Below are positions 12,867-14,724 of a stretch of 14,724 nt of DNA, piece by piece. Each line of letters opens with the position of its first letter. Positions within the stretch are counted from its first letter, which is position 1. The DNA comes from Wenzhouxiangella sp. (GTDB taxonomy: Bacteria; Pseudomonadota; Gammaproteobacteria; Xanthomonadales; Wenzhouxiangellaceae). The position numbers and the translations under genes were made by a program. The DNA lies in the NCBI GenBank assembly GCA_021767625.1, contig JAASTB010000024.1, forward strand, positions 1 through 14,724. The letters are read 5' to 3'. The notes under the pieces are model-generated. The model was not told where the DNA came from and did no database searches. It saw nothing but the letters and a program-made list of their open reading frames with translations.

Positions 12867-14724
12867 CAATCTAGCTCCTCTGTCGTTTCGGGGGCCTCGA
12901 ACCGATCCCGGAACATGACGTCCAGGTCGAGGACGGTCGTGGCCGTGTCTTCGTTGTTTCCGTCATCCGGATCGGTCGTCTCGCCGGTGAGCGAAACCGT
13001 GGCGGTGTTGATCACGAGCTCGTCGGGGCCGCTGGGCAGACCCGGATCGATCTGGCCGGTCACCACGAAGAGCAACTGGCCGCCGGCGGGCATAGCGGTG
13101 GTCGCGTCGATGTCTCCGCTGCCGCTGCTTTCCTCGCAGACGGCGCCGACCGAACCCTGGCAGGTCCAGGTGACGGAGACCAGGCCGGCAGGCATGACAT
13201 CGACGACTCTTGCGGCATCGGCGAAACCCGGACCCGGGTTGGTCACCGTGATCCGGTATTCGAGCGTGTCGCCGGGCAACGCCGCGGCAGTATCGACAAC
13301 CTTGATCACCTGCAAGTCGGCTTCCGCGGCCACGATTTCGACGGCGGCACTGTCGCTGTCGTTTCCGGGTACCGGGTCGCTACCCTCGCCACCGAGAATT
13401 GCGCTGGCCTCGTTGACGAGCGTCGTCGGAACGGCCAGACCGGCATCGATGCGGGCCGATACGGTGAACACCGCGGATCCGCCGGCATCGAGCGAGATCG
13501 TCTCCAAAATGGCCCCGCTGCCCGATCCTGTGCAGGCGCCGTCCGTTGCGACACACTGCCAGCTCTCGAAGCTCATGCCGGCCGGGGGCGCATCCGCCAC
13601 ACTCACCTGCGGGGCATCGCTCGGGCCGTCGTTCGTCACCACGATTTCGAATTCCACCAGCTCGGCCGGGAAACCCTGTTCAACCGCGGAGGATTTCTCG
13701 ACGCGGATATCCGACACGGCGTTCACCGTCCCGCTGACGCTCGACTCGTTGTTGTCAGGGTCCGGGTCGGAGGCATCCAGCGGCGCTTCGACCAGCGCGG
13801 TATTGCTGAGCTGCCCACGGAAGGACGGATCGATCGTTCCATCGACCTGGATGAGCAGGCGTTCCCCGACGAGCACGTCGACGAGCTCGTCGATATCGCC
13901 GTTACCACCGGCCTGGCAGAAACTGCCGAGCGTGTCGGCCGGGATCGGCTCGCAGATCCAGGACGCATCGTTGATGACGCCCGGCAGGAGGTCGGACACT
14001 CGAGCGCCGAAGGCGTGGCTCGGTCCCGCATTGGAAAGCTCGATCAGGAAGCCGACCGGACCACCGGCAACCAGCGCCGTCGTCTCACCGCTGATGGCCT
14101 TGACCACGTCGAGCTCGGTGACGACGCTGATCGGCGACTCATCGGTCGCGCTGTGCGCGTCGGGGGTAAGCGCGACGACATCGCCGGGCAGGATCGCTTC
14201 GGCCGTATTGACCAGATCGCCCCGGGCGCCCGGATGGACGCGCGCGGTGATGCTGTAGCTCACGGTTGCGCCGGGGGCCAGGCTGACCGAGTCGACCAGG
14301 CTGTCGACGGCCGTGCCGGCGCCATCGCCGCAGAAACCGGCGGGCTGATGGGCGAGCGTAACCAGTTCGGCCCCGGGCGCCTCGACAGCCGCCATCAAAC
14401 CTTCGGCGTCGCCGATGAGCCTGCGCACGTCACCCAGGCCCAGCGCCTCGAGTCGATCGATCGCGACCAGGCTGCCGTCGCTCCACTCGCGTTCGAAGAC
14501 GAGGACGCCGCCGTCGTTGCGCGAACCGGCATACAGATACTGTCCGTCATCGGCCATGACGAGGGCGCTGGCGCCGTCGAGGCCGGTGGCCACTTCCTGA
14601 CCGTTGCGAATCTGCGCCTCGAACTGGAGCAGGCCCGTGAGCGGATCGCGGCTGAAGCGGCTGACCGAATCGTCAGCCAGGCTCGCGGCATACACATGCC
14701 GTCCCTGCGGACTGATCACCAGCG
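12866..14724 (-). CDS. Beta-propeller / DUF11-repeat surface protein, 5' end cut by window edge
   Basis: The frame is open from the window edge to TGA 12868-12866. The GTG at 14719 is an internal Val of a blade motif (LVISPQGRHVYAAS), not a start, so the true N-terminus lies outside. Numbering from that GTG, residues 1-120 are YVTN/lactonase-like blades (SPQGRHVYAAS, MADDGQYLYAGS, GVLVFERE). A half DUF11 unit at about 125-198 and three full units at about 199-335, 336-464 and 465-598 follow, each with the 'Y/F-x-I-x-V-x-N-x-GP' strand, 'P-x-G/V' turn and 'NTA' strand. Each full unit has a Trp-x-Cys and a second Cys 11-16 residues later, a likely disulfide. The C-terminus carries FRDRFE at residues 603-608, followed by an acidic tail. 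It is probably an exported, surface-associated protein; ligand unknown. Architecture suggests it is a paralogue of the left-end gene. Confidence 0.92.
   Translation of the reverse strand, partial: LVISPQGRHVYAASLADDSVSRFSRDPLTGLLQFEAQIRNGQEVATGLDGASALVMADDGQYLYAGSRNDGGVLVFEREWSDGSLVAIDRLEALGLGDVRRLIGDAEGLMAAVEAPGAELVTLAHQPAGFCGDGAGTAVDSLVDSVSLAPGATVSYSITARVHPGARGDLVNTAEAILPGDVVALTPDAHSATDESPISVVTELDVVKAISGETTALVAGGPVGFLIELSNAGPSHAFGARVSDLLPGVINDASWICEPIPADTLGSFCQAGGNGDIDELVDVLVGERLLIQVDGTIDPSFRGQLSNTALVEAPLDASDPDPDNNESSVSGTVNAVSDIRVEKSSAVEQGFPAELVEFEIVVTNDGPSDAPQVSVADAPPAGMSFESWQCVATDGACTGSGSGAILETISLDAGGSAVFTVSARIDAGLAVPTTLVNEASAILGGEGSDPVPGNDSDSAAVEIVAAEADLQVIKVVDTAAALPGDTLEYRITVTNPGPGFADAARVVDVMPAGLVSVTWTCQGSVGAVCEESSGSGDIDATTAMPAGGQLLFVVTGQIDPGLPSGPDELVINTATVSLTGETTDPDDGNNEDTATTVLDLDVMFRDRFEAPETTEELD
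12875..12880 (-). promoter_or_regulatory. Strong Shine-Dalgarno sequence deciding the foldase start
   Basis: On the minus strand this reads GAGGAG, 8 nt before the ATG at 12866 and inside the last codons of the upstream gene. It is the best ribosome binding site at any junction in the window. It supports the ATG over the TTG one codon earlier. The foldase may therefore be translated at least partly independently of its neighbour. Confidence 0.75.
12926..14345 (-). repeat. DUF11 repeats: one half unit plus three full units
   Basis: These are tandem units of about 130 residues. Landmarks are the N-GP strands SNAGPSHAFGA, TNDGPSDAP and TNPGPGFADAA. The Cys pairs are at 256/268 (WICEP, FCQA), 389/396 (WQCV, ACTG) and 520/528 (WTCQ, VCEE). 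The acidic linkers read DPDPDNN, PVPGNDSD and DPDDGNN. The first unit (about 125-198) has only the second half, with FCGDG and NTAEAIL. DUF11 is an Ig-like bacterial surface repeat; the unit boundaries are approximate. Confidence 0.8.

Noticed and set aside
12867..12869. TTG as start codon of the foldase
   Set aside because: It would add one residue only. The ATG at 12866 has better Shine-Dalgarno spacing and forms a TGATG stop-start overlap.
12324..14258. Plus-strand open frame of 644 codons opposite the foldase and DUF11 genes
   Set aside because: It spans two well-supported minus-strand genes, and its Ser/Thr/Pro-rich product is typical of an antisense shadow of Gly/Asp/Val-rich repeats.
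14717..14719. GTG as the true start of the right-end gene
   Set aside because: It falls inside a propeller blade motif with an in-frame Leu codon before it, and no signal peptide follows. The gene clearly begins outside the window.
1..14724. CRISPR arrays, tRNA/rRNA genes, insertion-sequence ends and rho-independent terminators
   Set aside because: I looked on both strands. Coding sequence fills the window, and no direct-repeat array, cloverleaf, transposase or stem-loop with a T-run was seen.

Overview
The window is one unbroken minus-strand gene cluster in a high-GC bacterium. Five co-directional genes, two of them cut by the window ends, cover essentially all 14.7 kb. The junctions, from right to left in transcription order, are a 1-nt overlap and gaps of 7, 4 and 2 nt, so this is almost certainly the interior of one long operon. 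No RNA gene, mobile element, CRISPR array, promoter or terminator is visible, and no non-coding stretch exceeds a few bases.

Every product looks exported. In transcription order they are: (1) the C-terminal part of a beta-propeller plus DUF11-repeat surface protein ending in a short FRDRFE motif; (2) a parvulin/SurA-type peptidyl-prolyl isomerase lipoprotein that appears to lack both conserved parvulin histidines; (3) a ~590-aa secreted, cysteine-free protein of unknown function with two tandem 'GWN...YWV'-like modules; (4) a 2782-aa secreted giant with an N-terminal seven-bladed SBBP-type propeller, a MAM/immune-inhibitor-A-like domain inserted in blade 4, a long uncharacterised middle, and a C-terminal coiled-coil hairpin plus beta-domain resembling by eye the end of Tc-toxin A (TcA) subunits; (5) the N-terminal 580 residues of a surface protein with two Calx-beta domains and a YVTN/lactonase-like propeller. 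Proteins 1 and 5 may be paralogues of one multidomain type (Calx-beta, propeller, DUF11, FRDRFE tail), seen here from opposite ends.

The organism is most likely a gammaproteobacterium (Wenzhouxiangella/Chromatiales/Xanthomonadales-like). This rests on GC content, the lipoprotein foldase implying an outer membrane, the Calx-beta/propeller/DUF11 repertoire and the F-x-D-x-F-E tail. The assignment is inference and uncertain.

A working model is that the operon makes a set of large cell-surface or secreted proteins with its own periplasmic foldase/chaperone to help fold them. The best candidate for an undescribed system is the giant protein with its two immediate upstream partners: a Sec-exported protein with a TcA-like tail but no recognisable TcB/TcC partner in view.
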